10,902 nucleotides of DNA from Candidatus Thalassarchaeaceae archaeon (GCA_013329905.1 DUJH01000016.1:10904-21805), one strand, 5' to 3'; shown: positions 1 to 8,028, counted from the first letter of the stretch. A program made the numbers and translations. Notes: generated by a model from the sequence alone, not told the origin.

Positions 1-74
1 TTCGATTTGCTGGCGGTGAAATCAGAGTGGTGCCGAGCCTAGATCGTAAGAAAGTCATCACCTCCGACGACTAA
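1..74 (+). CDS. 3' end of an unidentified protein (partial)
   Basis: An open frame enters from the left edge and stops at TAA (72-74). It encodes a hydrophilic C-terminus that includes GGEIRVVPSLDRKK and ends in VITSDD. The tail is charged and protein-like, but too short to assign to a family. It lies 54 bases before the first possible carA start on the same strand, so it could be the upstream member of a carAB operon; no clear promoter is visible between them. The opposite strand also has a short open frame here, starting with ATG at 58 right after a GGAGGTG, so the plus-strand reading is preferred but not certain. Confidence 0.38.
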   Translation, partial: RFAGGEIRVVPSLDRKKVITSDD

Positions 75-128
75 TGCCTCCCCTAACTAGAGGAGTCTTG
101 AGAGTTCAAGCGATTTGACCCCCGGCGA

Positions 129-1487
129 ATGATTAAGAGGCTTATTCAGGCAGTATCGCTGATGTCGGGGAACGCTCCCGTGAGGGGCTTCATTCCCGGC
201 GCTGGTGTTTCAGGAGTTCAGAACCCGCCTTCCTTTACGGATGCGGCCGATATATTGCTTGATTCCGACACTCAAGAACCGCCTTCCGACGCTGACGGAT
301 TGCTGCTATTAGCAGATGGAACGCGCTATCGCGGCCGTTTATTCGGAGCGCCGGTCATCGCAGAAGGAGAATTGGTCTTCACCACTGGAATGACTGGCTA
401 TCAGGAGAGTCTCACTGACCCTTCTTTCGCAGGCCAAGTCTTGACTTTCACTTGGCCACTGTTGGGCAATTATGGTATTCACGCGGGCACATCGGAATCT
501 GCTGGAGTGTGGCCGCGTGGAGTGGTCTGTCGCCAGATGATGGAAACCCCTGATCACCGACATGCTATCGGTAACGTCCATGATTTACTCTTCGCGCACG
601 GAGTTCCAGGCATCCAAGACATCGACACACGTGAGCTGACTCGCCGTGTGCGCGAGCACGGCACCGTGCTCTGCATCTTTGGGCCGGCCGAGGCGGAGAG
701 AGAGATGCTCGTCCGCCTCGATGAGTTGACTCCGCCGGATGCGGAGGATCTCGTTGCTGAAGTCACCTGCGAGACAGCGGTAATTCTCAACCCTGGTGCG
801 GTGGATGATAATGGAACACCAATGCCTCGATTAGCGGCAATTGACTGTGGTATCAAATACAATATCTTACGAGAATTATGTCAGCGTTTTGAGGTGGTTT
901 GGTGTCCCGCAACCACCACCTCCGATGAGATTCTCAAATGGGAGCCTGATGCTTTATTCGCCTCAAACGGACCAGGAGATCCGGCCCACTCAGGCGCTGC
1001 TACTACTGCACGTGATACACTTGCCGCGGCTGTCCGTGCAGGCCTTCCTGTGATGGGGATTTGTCTGGGTCACCAATTGATGGGTTTGGCCGCTGGCCTG
1101 CGCACCTACAAGTTGCGCTACGGCCATCGCGGTGCCAACCAACCAGTCGTCGATCTTGAGTCGGGTCGGGTTTACATCACCAGCCAAAATCACGGCTTCG
1201 CGGTGGAGGACCCTGAGAAGGGGATGCTTGCGCCGCACCCATCAGGTGCCTGTTCGGCTCGAGGAAGCAACGAGCTCGAGGCCCCGTTCAAGGTTCGTCA
1301 TGTCAATGCCAACGACCGTACCGTCGAGGGCCTCGACCTCATTGGCAAGCGGGCTTTCACAATCCAGTATCACCCCGAAGCCTGCCCTGGTCCCCATGAT
1401 GCATCCCCGCTCTTCGATAGATTTGCTAGCATGGTCGCTGACCACCTAGCAGGCATTCCCATTCCAACCCCTGGGGGTGAGAACTGA
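129..1487 (+). CDS. carA: Carbamoyl-phosphate synthase small (glutaminase) subunit
   Basis: CarA hydrolyses glutamine and passes ammonia to CarB for carbamoyl phosphate synthesis, the first step toward UMP and arginine; it acts in the cytoplasm. The N-terminal CarA domain starts near residue 58 (LLLADGTRYRGRLFG, then FTTGMTGYQESLTDPS at 84-99). The class I glutamine amidotransferase domain covers about 235-440. It has the FASNGPGDP motif (277-285), nucleophile Cys312 in GICLGHQ, and the His415/Glu417 pair in QYHPEA, so the triad is complete. The 452-residue reading is longer than the usual 360-390: about 50 residues precede the conserved core, and there is a small insert near 370-385. The first ATG after the in-frame stop at 99-101 is taken as the start, but ATG 162, GTG 180, TTG 255 or TTG 300 are all possible, and a TATA-like GATATATTG lies at 249-257. 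The stop overlaps the carB start by one base. Confidence 0.95.
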   Translation: MIKRLIQAVSLMSGNAPVRGFIPGAGVSGVQNPPSFTDAADILLDSDTQEPPSDADGLLLLADGTRYRGRLFGAPVIAEGELVFTTGMTGYQESLTDPSFAGQVLTFTWPLLGNYGIHAGTSESAGVWPRGVVCRQMMETPDHRHAIGNVHDLLFAHGVPGIQDIDTRELTRRVREHGTVLCIFGPAEAEREMLVRLDELTPPDAEDLVAEVTCETAVILNPGAVDDNGTPMPRLAAIDCGIKYNILRELCQRFEVVWCPATTTSDEILKWEPDALFASNGPGDPAHSGAATTARDTLAAAVRAGLPVMGICLGHQLMGLAAGLRTYKLRYGHRGANQPVVDLESGRVYITSQNHGFAVEDPEKGMLAPHPSGACSARGSNELEAPFKVRHVNANDRTVEGLDLIGKRAFTIQYHPEACPGPHDASPLFDRFASMVADHLAGIPIPTPGGEN

Positions 1488-4400
1488 TGCCCCGCAGAGA
1501 CGACCTCGAGCGAATCGTCATTCTCGGCAGCGGCCCGATTCGCATCGGCCAAGCCGCTGAATTCGACTTCTCAGGAAGTCAAGCCTGCCGCGCCTTGCGC
1601 GCTGACGGATACGAAATCATCCTCATCAATTCCAACCCAGCAACCATCCAAAACGATCCCGAGATGGCAGACCGTATCTACATCGAACCTCTTCTCCCAG
1701 AAGTAGTCAAGCGAATTCTCGAAATCGAGAAACCCGATGCGTTGCTTGCTGGTATGGGTGGACAAACCGCCCTCAATATCGCATCGGCACTGGCCCACGA
1801 TGGAAGCCTCGATGAATTAGAAGTCGAGCTCATCGGCTGCGACCTTGTATCAATAGACGAAGCAGAAGATCGTGACCTCTTCAAGCAGGTCTGCGAGGAG
1901 ATTGACCTACCTGTCTGCAAAGCCATCGCTTGTGATTCAATAGAAGCTGTAATCGCCGCAGCTGAGGCGCTCGGAGGATTCCCATTACTCGTCAGACCTG
2001 CTTTCACTCTGGGGGGCTTAGGCGGTGGGACGGCACATAACATGGGTGAGTTGGTCGAGATAGCGAGCCAAGGCATTCTTCATTCCGCAATTGGCCAAGT
2101 TCTCATCGAAGTGAGCATCCTCGGCTGGCAGGAGCACGAATACGAAGTTATGCGCGACGGGGCCGACAACGCGATTATCGTCTGCACAATGGAAAATATT
2201 GACCCGATGGGAGTTCACACAGGAGAATCGGTCGTCGTAGCTCCACAACAAACCCTCTCCGACCGTGACCACCAAATGCTTCGCGACGCCGCACTCCGCC
2301 TCATTCGACGGTTGAATATCAAGGGTGGTTGTAACGTACAATTCGCCCTCGAGCAGTCGACTGGTGATTATCGAGTGATCGAGGTTAATCCACGCGTATC
2401 TCGTTCCTCGGCTTTGGCGAGCAAGGCTACTGGATATCCGATTGCTCGCATGGCGGCTCTCATCGCGGTCGGCTACACCCTCGATGAATTGCCCAATCCG
2501 ATTACGGGTGAGGGGACGACCGCGGCCTTCGAGCCGACTCTCGATTACTGCGTAGTGAAGATTCCACGCTGGCCTTTCGATAAATTCCGTACCGCTGACA
2601 GAACGATTGGGACCTCGATGAAATCGACTGGTGAAGTGATGGCGATAGGTCGCTGCTTTGAGGAAGCCTTCCTCAAGGCGTGGGCGAGTCTGGAATATGG
2701 CCAGCCGCACCCGAGGCCATTGACGATGGCCGATGCCTCGGGCGGTGAGACGATGGATGAGCGCGCCAGTGAGTCGCTTCCAGAGGCCCTGCTCATCGAT
2801 TGGTTACGGATTCCAACCGATCGGCGGATGGGTGCTATCTTCGAAGCCTTCCGCCGTGGATACACGATTGAGGATGTGCGCGATGTCTCAGGAGGCATTA
2901 CGCGCTGGTTCCTTCATAGATTTGAGAAGATGGCAGCGCTTGAAACTGAGATTCGCGCCGCTGGAGAACTCGGAATGACTCCGGGCGAAATTCCCGTGGT
3001 CGAGATGCGGCGCTGGAAGGGTGCTGGCTTCACCGATATGCACATCGCTGACGCGCTCGCGGGCTTTCCCGCGAGCGGTTTCAAGACTCTGCCTGAGGGC
3101 GCCGATGAATTTGCTGTAACGACTCGGCGCCACGAACTAAGCATCCACCCGCGCTTCCGTATGGTCGATTCTTGCGCAGCCGAATTCGCTGCTGTCACGC
3201 CCTATTACTACGGGACTTACGAAGGCGGCTCAGCCCCTACTGGTATCGACTACGTACCCGGATTGGATGACTTCACCAAACAACGAATCGTTGTAGTCGG
3301 CAGTGGGCCAATCCGTATAGGCCAAGGAATCGAATTCGATTATGGCTGCGTTCATGCTGTTGGAGCAATTCGCGAATCAGGTCATGAGGCGATTATTATC
3401 AACAATAATCCAGAGACAGTCTCGACTGATTTCGACACTAGTGACCGTCTCTACTTCGACCCACTGACTCTTGAGCATACTTCAGAAATTCTGCTGCGAG
3501 AGAAGGCTCATGGGATCTTACTGCAATTTGGTGGCCAGACAGCAATCAACCTCGCTCTACCACTGGCTGACCGCCTACCACACCTCGAATCTTTGGGGCT
3601 CAACCTCGCAATGCAGGGAACAACTCCAGACGCAGTGGATGAGGCCAGCGATCGGCAGAGATTCGAGGAATTCGCTGAACGCGTAGGACTTCGAATGCCC
3701 AATGGGACCACCGCAAGCACTGCAGAGGGAGTGCGTGATGCCGTGAAACAAATCGGCTATCCTGTTCTCATCAGACCATCTTACGTCCTAGGTGGTCGAG
3801 GTATGGAGATTCTATCCAACGACCGCCAATTAGCGGCTTATATGCAGGAAGCATTCCTCTCTCCAGACAGACCGTTGCTAGTTGACGAATACCTCGGCAA
3901 CGCCACAGAACTCGATGTCGACGCTGTCTGTGACGGCTCAGAAGTTCTGATTGGTGCAATAATGGAACACCTCGAAGAAGCAGGGATTCATTCAGGTGAT
4001 TCGACCTGCTTCATACCGCCACAAAACGTCTCGAAGAAGATTCTCGCGCAGGTCGAGGACTGGACACGAAAGATCGGTATTGAGTTGGGTGTGATAGGCT
4101 GCTTCAACATCCAGTACGCTATTCGTGGTGAGACGCTTTACGTCCTCGAAGTCAACCCCAGAGGGTCACGAACATTCCCCTTCGTTGCCAAGGCCACAGG
4201 TGTCCCCCTCGCACGCATAGCCGCCCGTTTAACACTCGGCGAGAAACTCGCTGATCTCGATTACCCAGAGCCACAGACCGAAGCCGTCTGTGTCAAAGCA
4301 CCTGTTTTCCCATTCATCAAATTACGAGGCCTCGACCCCGCGCCCGGTCCAGAGATGAAGAGCACGGGCGAAGTGATGGGCAGCCACAAGCGCGCCGCCG

Positions 4401-4855
4401 CAGCTTACCTCAAGGCTCGCCTCGCCACCGAGTTACCAGTCCCGACTGAAGGTGGCGTCTACATCACCGTGAAGAATGCCGACAAACATGATGTCATTCC
4501 ATTGGCGCAAGAGCTCGAAGAGATGGGCTTCACCATCTACGCTACCCGTGGCACTGCACACGTTCTCAGAGACTCTGGTGGCGTCAATGTCCAGACCTGT
4601 TATCGTATCACTGAGGGCCTGACGCCGGATGCACTTGATCTCATGCGTCAGGGCAAAATACACCTCATCATCAACACACCCCGCAGTACTGGGGGGGCAG
4701 TTCTCGACGGCAATATGATGCGCAGACTCGCCGTCGAACTGAATATCCCATTCGTTACAACTATGGCAGGAGCGAGGATGGAGGTGCAGGCTATAGCCGA
4801 AGCACGTGAGGGAATACCGGAGCCGCGCCTGCTCGACATAGCGGTTCTAAAATGA
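1487..4855 (+). CDS. carB: Carbamoyl-phosphate synthase large subunit
   Basis: CarB makes carbamoyl phosphate from bicarbonate, ammonia (from CarA) and two ATP. All four parts are present in one 1122-residue chain. The first ATP-grasp half (about 1-400) has GSGPIRIGQ (14-22), MGGQTALN (90-97), RPAFTLGGLGGG (170-181), MGVHTGES (241-248) and EVNPRVSRSSALASKATG (299-316). The oligomerisation region spans about 400-595, and the second ATP-grasp half about 598-985 has GSGPIRIGQGIEFDYG (605-620), RPSYVLGGRGMEI (763-775), HSGDST (835-840) and EVNPRGSRTFPF (888-899). The C-terminal MGS-like allosteric domain (about 989-1122) has ATRGTA and LIINTPRSTGG, the part that binds UMP or IMP in enteric CarB. 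The chain is about 50 residues longer than E. coli CarB, with most of the excess in the central domain. The ATG shares one base with the carA TGA, and a GGGGTGAG lies just upstream, so translation is probably coupled. The unsplit gene is unlike the two-piece CarB of some archaea. Confidence 0.98.
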   Translation: MPRRDDLERIVILGSGPIRIGQAAEFDFSGSQACRALRADGYEIILINSNPATIQNDPEMADRIYIEPLLPEVVKRILEIEKPDALLAGMGGQTALNIASALAHDGSLDELEVELIGCDLVSIDEAEDRDLFKQVCEEIDLPVCKAIACDSIEAVIAAAEALGGFPLLVRPAFTLGGLGGGTAHNMGELVEIASQGILHSAIGQVLIEVSILGWQEHEYEVMRDGADNAIIVCTMENIDPMGVHTGESVVVAPQQTLSDRDHQMLRDAALRLIRRLNIKGGCNVQFALEQSTGDYRVIEVNPRVSRSSALASKATGYPIARMAALIAVGYTLDELPNPITGEGTTAAFEPTLDYCVVKIPRWPFDKFRTADRTIGTSMKSTGEVMAIGRCFEEAFLKAWASLEYGQPHPRPLTMADASGGETMDERASESLPEALLIDWLRIPTDRRMGAIFEAFRRGYTIEDVRDVSGGITRWFLHRFEKMAALETEIRAAGELGMTPGEIPVVEMRRWKGAGFTDMHIADALAGFPASGFKTLPEGADEFAVTTRRHELSIHPRFRMVDSCAAEFAAVTPYYYGTYEGGSAPTGIDYVPGLDDFTKQRIVVVGSGPIRIGQGIEFDYGCVHAVGAIRESGHEAIIINNNPETVSTDFDTSDRLYFDPLTLEHTSEILLREKAHGILLQFGGQTAINLALPLADRLPHLESLGLNLAMQGTTPDAVDEASDRQRFEEFAERVGLRMPNGTTASTAEGVRDAVKQIGYPVLIRPSYVLGGRGMEILSNDRQLAAYMQEAFLSPDRPLLVDEYLGNATELDVDAVCDGSEVLIGAIMEHLEEAGIHSGDSTCFIPPQNVSKKILAQVEDWTRKIGIELGVIGCFNIQYAIRGETLYVLEVNPRGSRTFPFVAKATGVPLARIAARLTLGEKLADLDYPEPQTEAVCVKAPVFPFIKLRGLDPAPGPEMKSTGEVMGSHKRAAAAYLKARLATELPVPTEGGVYITVKNADKHDVIPLAQELEEMGFTIYATRGTAHVLRDSGGVNVQTCYRITEGLTPDALDLMRQGKIHLIINTPRSTGGAVLDGNMMRRLAVELNIPFVTTMAGARMEVQAIAEAREGIPEPRLLDIAVLK

Positions 4856-4870
4856 AGGAGATGTGAAGAC

Positions 4871-5197
4871 TTGGAAATCATCACCAATTTCGGCGTTAAA
4901 GGATTACTAGGATTCCTTCTAGGGGCGACGGGAGCGTTCCTCGTCAACACCTCAATGCAAGCGATGCGAATCATTTCCATAGCACAGGTAGCCTTCCTCG
5001 GATTCCTTGCCGTCGCTGGAATCATCACCATCAATTTCGGCCGTCTGCTAGAGATAATCACCGATATCGCTTCATGGTTGGCCGATGCGGCGAGTTCGAT
5101 ATTCTCCTCGATTGTCGAACTCGGAAGTTTCGGTGCGGGATTCGCTGCTGGATGGATCGGTACGACCTTCGCACTGGCGAAAATGATGGAAGAGTGA
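4871..5197 (+). CDS. Small membrane protein downstream of carB
   Basis: This 108-residue hydrophobic protein has about three predicted spans (roughly residues 9-27, 34-54 and 84-104) joined by short loops and ends in KMMEE. I do not recognise the family. The start is a TTG. It is the only initiator-like codon between the in-frame carB stop (4853-4855) and the conserved-looking hydrophobic segment, and AAGGAG (4855-4860) sits 10 bases before it, a usable Shine-Dalgarno. The gap to carB is 15 bases with no room for a promoter, so it should be cotranscribed with carAB. It is followed by a hairpin shared with the convergent lysS. Its position suggests constitutive low-level expression with pyrimidine synthesis, but nothing in the sequence gives a function. 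Confidence 0.62.
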   Translation: MEIITNFGVKGLLGFLLGATGAFLVNTSMQAMRIISIAQVAFLGFLAVAGIITINFGRLLEIITDIASWLADAASSIFSSIVELGSFGAGFAAGWIGTTFALAKMMEE

Positions 5198-5203
5198 CAC
5201 CCA

Positions 5204-5234
5204 CCTCGCTTGTGAGGTTGTTAGCCTCACGAGG
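5204..5234. terminator. Hairpin between convergent operons
   Basis: GTGAGG (5212-5217) pairs with CCTCAC (5225-5230) around a 7-base loop, and CCTC (5204-5207) can extend the stem by pairing with GAGG (5231-5234) past a 4-base bulge. It lies at the junction of the small membrane gene and the lysS stop codon, which is part of the stem. A bidirectional stop or 3'-end stabiliser is the natural reading; no long T run is present. Confidence 0.45.
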
Positions 5235-6804
5235 AAAGAAGTGCGATTACAGATTCGCGACCAATTTCGAAAAGAAGTGCGGAGGCCTTGGGTCCGTGGT
5301 TGCGTCCAAGCAGTGCCCAGTATAGTGCTATGTAGGCTTCCCGTCCACCGATTCCACAGGCTGGTGCGACCTCTCTAATGGTTGTACCAATGGCTTGTTC
5401 GGACCAATCAGATTCTGCTAACTCCTCTGCTAGAGATGATAGGAAAATTCGCTGTTCCTCACTGATCTCTGCTCGCGCTTCTGCACTGATTGACTTGTGG
5501 ATGTGAATGCGCGCATCCTCCGGGAAATGGATACTGCCAATCCAATTGCGCATTCGAGTCAGCCGCTGCGACAGAGACTCGTTTGGTTCGCCCGTGAGGT
5601 GTCCGCTGGCTCGCATCGAGGTCCAGACATCTTCGTCGGAGGACTTGATTTGGGCAAGCATCGAAAGATGACGGAACGAGACTCCTCCGAGAGAATCGGC
5701 AGGGTCGGCACCTCGTTCGAGTTGACTGAACTTCATCGCTCCTCTATTGGTGACGGCGGCCACCTTCTGCCTCTTGCTAAGGCCCTCTTCCTCGGAGTCG
5801 GGAGGGTTTGCGACGAGTCTCTCATACTCGTCGGCCATCTGGAACAGTGCTGAGCCGGTATCGAAGTCGATGTGGCGGTTCATTTTGGAGCCGGCTATCA
5901 GATATCGAACGATTTCCGGCGGGACCAGGCTCAGTGCCTCGACGGGACCAATGGTATTGCCCGAGGACGAAGACATTGGTCCCGCACCCTTGACTTGAAT
6001 CCATTCGTATACCATCTTGGAAGGAGGTTCGGAGCCGAGTAAACGGCAGATTGGGAGGCCGGTGTCGAAAGAACCGCCTGCGGCTCCGTGGTCCTTTCCT
6101 GCCGGCTCGCAAGTCACCCCATGAATGCCCCAACGTGCCGCCCAATCGATTCGCCACGGCAGCTTTCCATCGGCCTTTCGAATGTCTGCTGAACCTGACT
6201 TGCCGTGGCGATCAGTCCAGTGAACGAATGGGTTTTCGTAACCTGTAACCGTAACTCCGTCCATGCTGCCGTCGGATCCAAGCGGCTTGTAGGGGAACCA
6301 ATTTTCATCTAATTCCCTGCCTGAAATTGATTCTATAATCTCGCGAATCGCGTCAGCCTGTTCTATCGTAGAATGAATCTTGGCAGCGAATTCTCCGTTG
6401 GAATAGGTCTCATGGTTCATGATTACTTCTGGGAAGACCCCAATCTGACCTAGTGCCTCAAGGAAAGGAGTTAGAAAATGGTCTGCATAGGATCCTGCCT
6501 CTGGGTCTGGATTGCCATTAGAATCAGGCGCTGGGATGAAGGCCAAAGGACATCCGATGTAGCGCTCGTATTCCGGCGAAAGGAATGAGTATACTCTGCG
6601 AAGAGGATCCATTGAATCGACGATGAAAATGTAGCGGGAATCAAGACCGGCATCCAAACAAGCTCGATGAATCATCTCAGCAGACAAAATCTCCCGAAGA
6701 TGTCCAATGTGGAACTCTCCAGAGGGCGTGATTCCCGAGCAAGCAACCTGCTGTTCACCACGTTCATCCCGCAATCGTTCAGCGGTGAAGTCCGCCCAGT
6801 GCAT
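5227..6804 (-). CDS. lysS: Lysyl-tRNA synthetase, class I
   Basis: Class I LysRS attaches lysine to tRNA-Lys in the cytoplasm; this class is typical of archaea and some bacteria. The 525-residue length is normal. The Rossmann catalytic domain carries the HIGH motif as FHIGHLRE (31-38, after SGITPSGE). It also has the class-specific WRIDWAARW (217-225) and GKDHGAAGGSFDTG (236-249), and a KMSKS-type loop PMSSSSGN (276-283). The second Lys of that loop is Ser here, and the first is Pro. A C-terminal helical anticodon-binding part fills about 340-525. The ATG lies 11 bases after the stop of the GfcR-like gene, and GAGGT sits 8 bases before it, so it is the downstream gene of that operon. The gene is on the minus strand and converges with the carAB operon. 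Confidence 0.96.
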   Translation of the reverse strand: MHWADFTAERLRDERGEQQVACSGITPSGEFHIGHLREILSAEMIHRACLDAGLDSRYIFIVDSMDPLRRVYSFLSPEYERYIGCPLAFIPAPDSNGNPDPEAGSYADHFLTPFLEALGQIGVFPEVIMNHETYSNGEFAAKIHSTIEQADAIREIIESISGRELDENWFPYKPLGSDGSMDGVTVTGYENPFVHWTDRHGKSGSADIRKADGKLPWRIDWAARWGIHGVTCEPAGKDHGAAGGSFDTGLPICRLLGSEPPSKMVYEWIQVKGAGPMSSSSGNTIGPVEALSLVPPEIVRYLIAGSKMNRHIDFDTGSALFQMADEYERLVANPPDSEEEGLSKRQKVAAVTNRGAMKFSQLERGADPADSLGGVSFRHLSMLAQIKSSDEDVWTSMRASGHLTGEPNESLSQRLTRMRNWIGSIHFPEDARIHIHKSISAEARAEISEEQRIFLSSLAEELAESDWSEQAIGTTIREVAPACGIGGREAYIALYWALLGRNHGPKASALLFEIGRESVIALLSS

Positions 6805-6815
6805 CGATTCCTACC

Positions 6816-7400
6816 TCAGACTGTGACCACTCGCACAAGACCGCGCAGGGGGACCCCGTCAATCTCGTTCATTTCGGTTTTATTCGCCAGTACCAAACAC
6901 AGCTTTACCTCGGCACCAGCATCACGGAGGTGCTCAATGGTCTTGCGCATGGTAGATCCGCCGGAGACTACGTCGTCAATCACGACGACTCTCTTGCCTC
7001 CGACGCTGGCGAAGACATCGGACAGATGACCACCTTCAGATTCTGAGATCGAGCGGCTTACAGCCATTTCAAGGTCCATCTGACCGGCAATTGCTTGAGC
7101 AAATGGAATTCCATTTATTGAGATTCCAACTATGGTGTCGACATCATCTCCGATTTCCTCATCGATGATGTCGCAGAAAACGTAGGAAACCGCTTCGACT
7201 CTAGCCGCTTTCACAGCGATGGAGCGCCAGCCGACGCGGATATCGTGGGGGGCTTCATCGTCCATGGGCACATTGGAGGAGGATAGCCATTGGATTGTGG
7301 TCTGCGAGAGCGATAGTTCGTCCGCTATCTGCTGACTGTTCAGGCCCTTGTTGCGGTATTCCTCAACTGTGCTGCGGAGCTCGTCTATGCTCAGTGGCAT
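6816..7400 (-). CDS. gfcR: GfcR/PyrE-like PRPP-binding transcriptional regulator
   Basis: An N-terminal helix-turn-helix (about residues 5-40, IADELSLSQTTIQWL) is fused to a type I phosphoribosyltransferase domain with the PRPP signature RVVVIDDVVSGGST (137-150). This is the layout of archaeal orotate phosphoribosyltransferase-like proteins; one member, GfcR of haloarchaea, is a transcription activator of sugar-catabolic genes. The domain probably senses PRPP or a nucleotide rather than making OMP, since the usual Lys/His-rich catalytic loop is not evident (ESEGGHLSDVF at 120-130). The length is 194 residues from ATG 7400. A TTG at 7430 would add ten residues, but ATG is preferred because the family begins near this HTH and a TATA-like box at 7438-7450 would put the transcript start between the two. 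It is 11 bases before lysS. Targets here are unknown; autoregulation through the palindrome at 7457-7475 is a guess. Confidence 0.84.
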   Translation of the reverse strand: MPLSIDELRSTVEEYRNKGLNSQQIADELSLSQTTIQWLSSSNVPMDDEAPHDIRVGWRSIAVKAARVEAVSYVFCDIIDEEIGDDVDTIVGISINGIPFAQAIAGQMDLEMAVSRSISESEGGHLSDVFASVGGKRVVVIDDVVSGGSTMRKTIEHLRDAGAEVKLCLVLANKTEMNEIDGVPLRGLVRVVTV

Positions 7401-7437
7401 CAATCGATGGCCCGAACCGGCCCGTATCAAGGGTTCG

Positions 7438-7450
7438 TCTATACTCTATT
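7438..7450 (-). promoter_or_regulatory. TATA-like element of the gfcR-lysS operon
   Basis: Read on the minus strand this is AATAGAGTATAGA, about 41 bases before ATG 7400. With the usual archaeal spacing of about 25 bases the transcript would start near 7415 and leave a short leader. The assignment is by eye. Confidence 0.4.
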
Positions 7451-7456
7451 GAGCAG

Positions 7457-7475
7457 CACGGTTCTACGAACCGTG
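7457..7475. repeat. Perfect inverted repeat, possible operator or terminator stem
   Basis: CACGGTTC (7457-7464) and GAACCGTG (7468-7475) are exact reverse complements around the 3-base centre TAC. It sits 10 bases past the dut stop codon and just upstream of the TATA-like box of the GfcR-like gene. As DNA it has the symmetry of a dimer-binding operator. As RNA it would be a tight 8-bp hairpin ending the dut transcript, although no T run follows on the minus strand. Confidence 0.6.
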
Positions 7476-7485
7476 TGAGAATGCG

Positions 7486-7941
7486 TCAGAATCGACCGGT
7501 AGAACCGAATCCGCCTTGGCCCCGGTCGGTCTCTCCGAGTTCCTCAAATGCGACTTCTTTGAAGCTCGAACGAGGAATCGGCGTAATGAGTAATTGAGCG
7601 ATACGCTCACCCTTGGTAATGGTGTATGAGTCCCCTTCGCCGATCCATGTCATCATGACGAATAATTCTCCACGATAGTCGGCATCGATAGTTCCTATTC
7701 CGTGGGGAGGGATGAGCCCGCGCTTGCCTAAGGATGAGCGGGCTCTGACCTGACCCTCGTAGCCGACTGGGATTGCTACATGGAGTCCTGTCCGCACGAG
7801 GGTCGCATTGCGATAGAGGACCTCTGTGTCCTCCAATGCATAGAGGTCCCAGCCGGCAGCATGGACGCTACCGCGGGTAGGAAGCTGTGCATCAGTATGG
7901 ACTCGCGCCACTTTGACCTCGATGTCCTCGTCCACGCTCAC
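7486..7941 (-). CDS. dut: Deoxyuridine 5'-triphosphate nucleotidohydrolase (dUTPase)
   Basis: Dut hydrolyses dUTP to dUMP and pyrophosphate, keeping uracil out of DNA and supplying dUMP for thymidylate synthesis. All five motifs of the trimeric family are in order: AAGWDLYA (28-35), RARSSLGKRG (66-75), GTIDADYRGEL (83-93, with the catalytic Asp), GERIAQLLI (111-119) and the C-terminal RGQGGFGSTG (140-149). The chain is 151 residues from GTG 7941, the normal family length; GTG 7935 is the alternative. The open frame continues upstream to 8457, but that part runs antisense through the aIF2 beta gene and is not dUTPase-like, so it is excluded. No clear Shine-Dalgarno precedes the GTG, which suggests a leaderless or short-leader message. 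It is divergent from aIF2 beta and upstream of the GfcR-like gene on the same strand. Confidence 0.94.
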   Translation of the reverse strand: MSVDEDIEVKVARVHTDAQLPTRGSVHAAGWDLYALEDTEVLYRNATLVRTGLHVAIPVGYEGQVRARSSLGKRGLIPPHGIGTIDADYRGELFVMMTWIGEGDSYTITKGERIAQLLITPIPRSSFKEVAFEELGETDRGQGGFGSTGRF

Positions 7942-7999
7942 GGGCCGACTAACTGGGCTTTGACGGTTGGTGCGAGCGGGTGAAGCGGCCCGGTGGGGT

Positions 8000-8007
8000 G
8001 AAAAAGG
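8000..8007 (+). promoter_or_regulatory. Possible TATA-like A-tract for the aIF2 beta gene
   Basis: GAAAAAGG is centred about 26 bases before ATG 8029, the expected TATA position for a leaderless archaeal transcript. A GGAGG overlaps its end but is 18 bases from the ATG, too far for a usual Shine-Dalgarno. The surrounding 87-base gap (7942-8028) also has to hold the dut promoter, for which I see no good match. Confidence 0.3.
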
Positions 8008-8028
8008 AGGCGCGGCTCGCCCGACCCA

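Noticed and set aside
56..66. ATCACCTCC, the same as the 3' end of 16S rRNA, and on the minus strand GGAGGTG next to an ATG
   Set aside because: The flanking bases do not match the end of 16S rRNA. As a minus-strand start the Shine-Dalgarno core is only two bases from the ATG, and the peptide is short and not protein-like.
2018..2710. 230-codon open frame antisense to carB
   Set aside because: It lies wholly inside carB, whose motifs are continuous, and its translation resembles no family; it is a codon-bias shadow.
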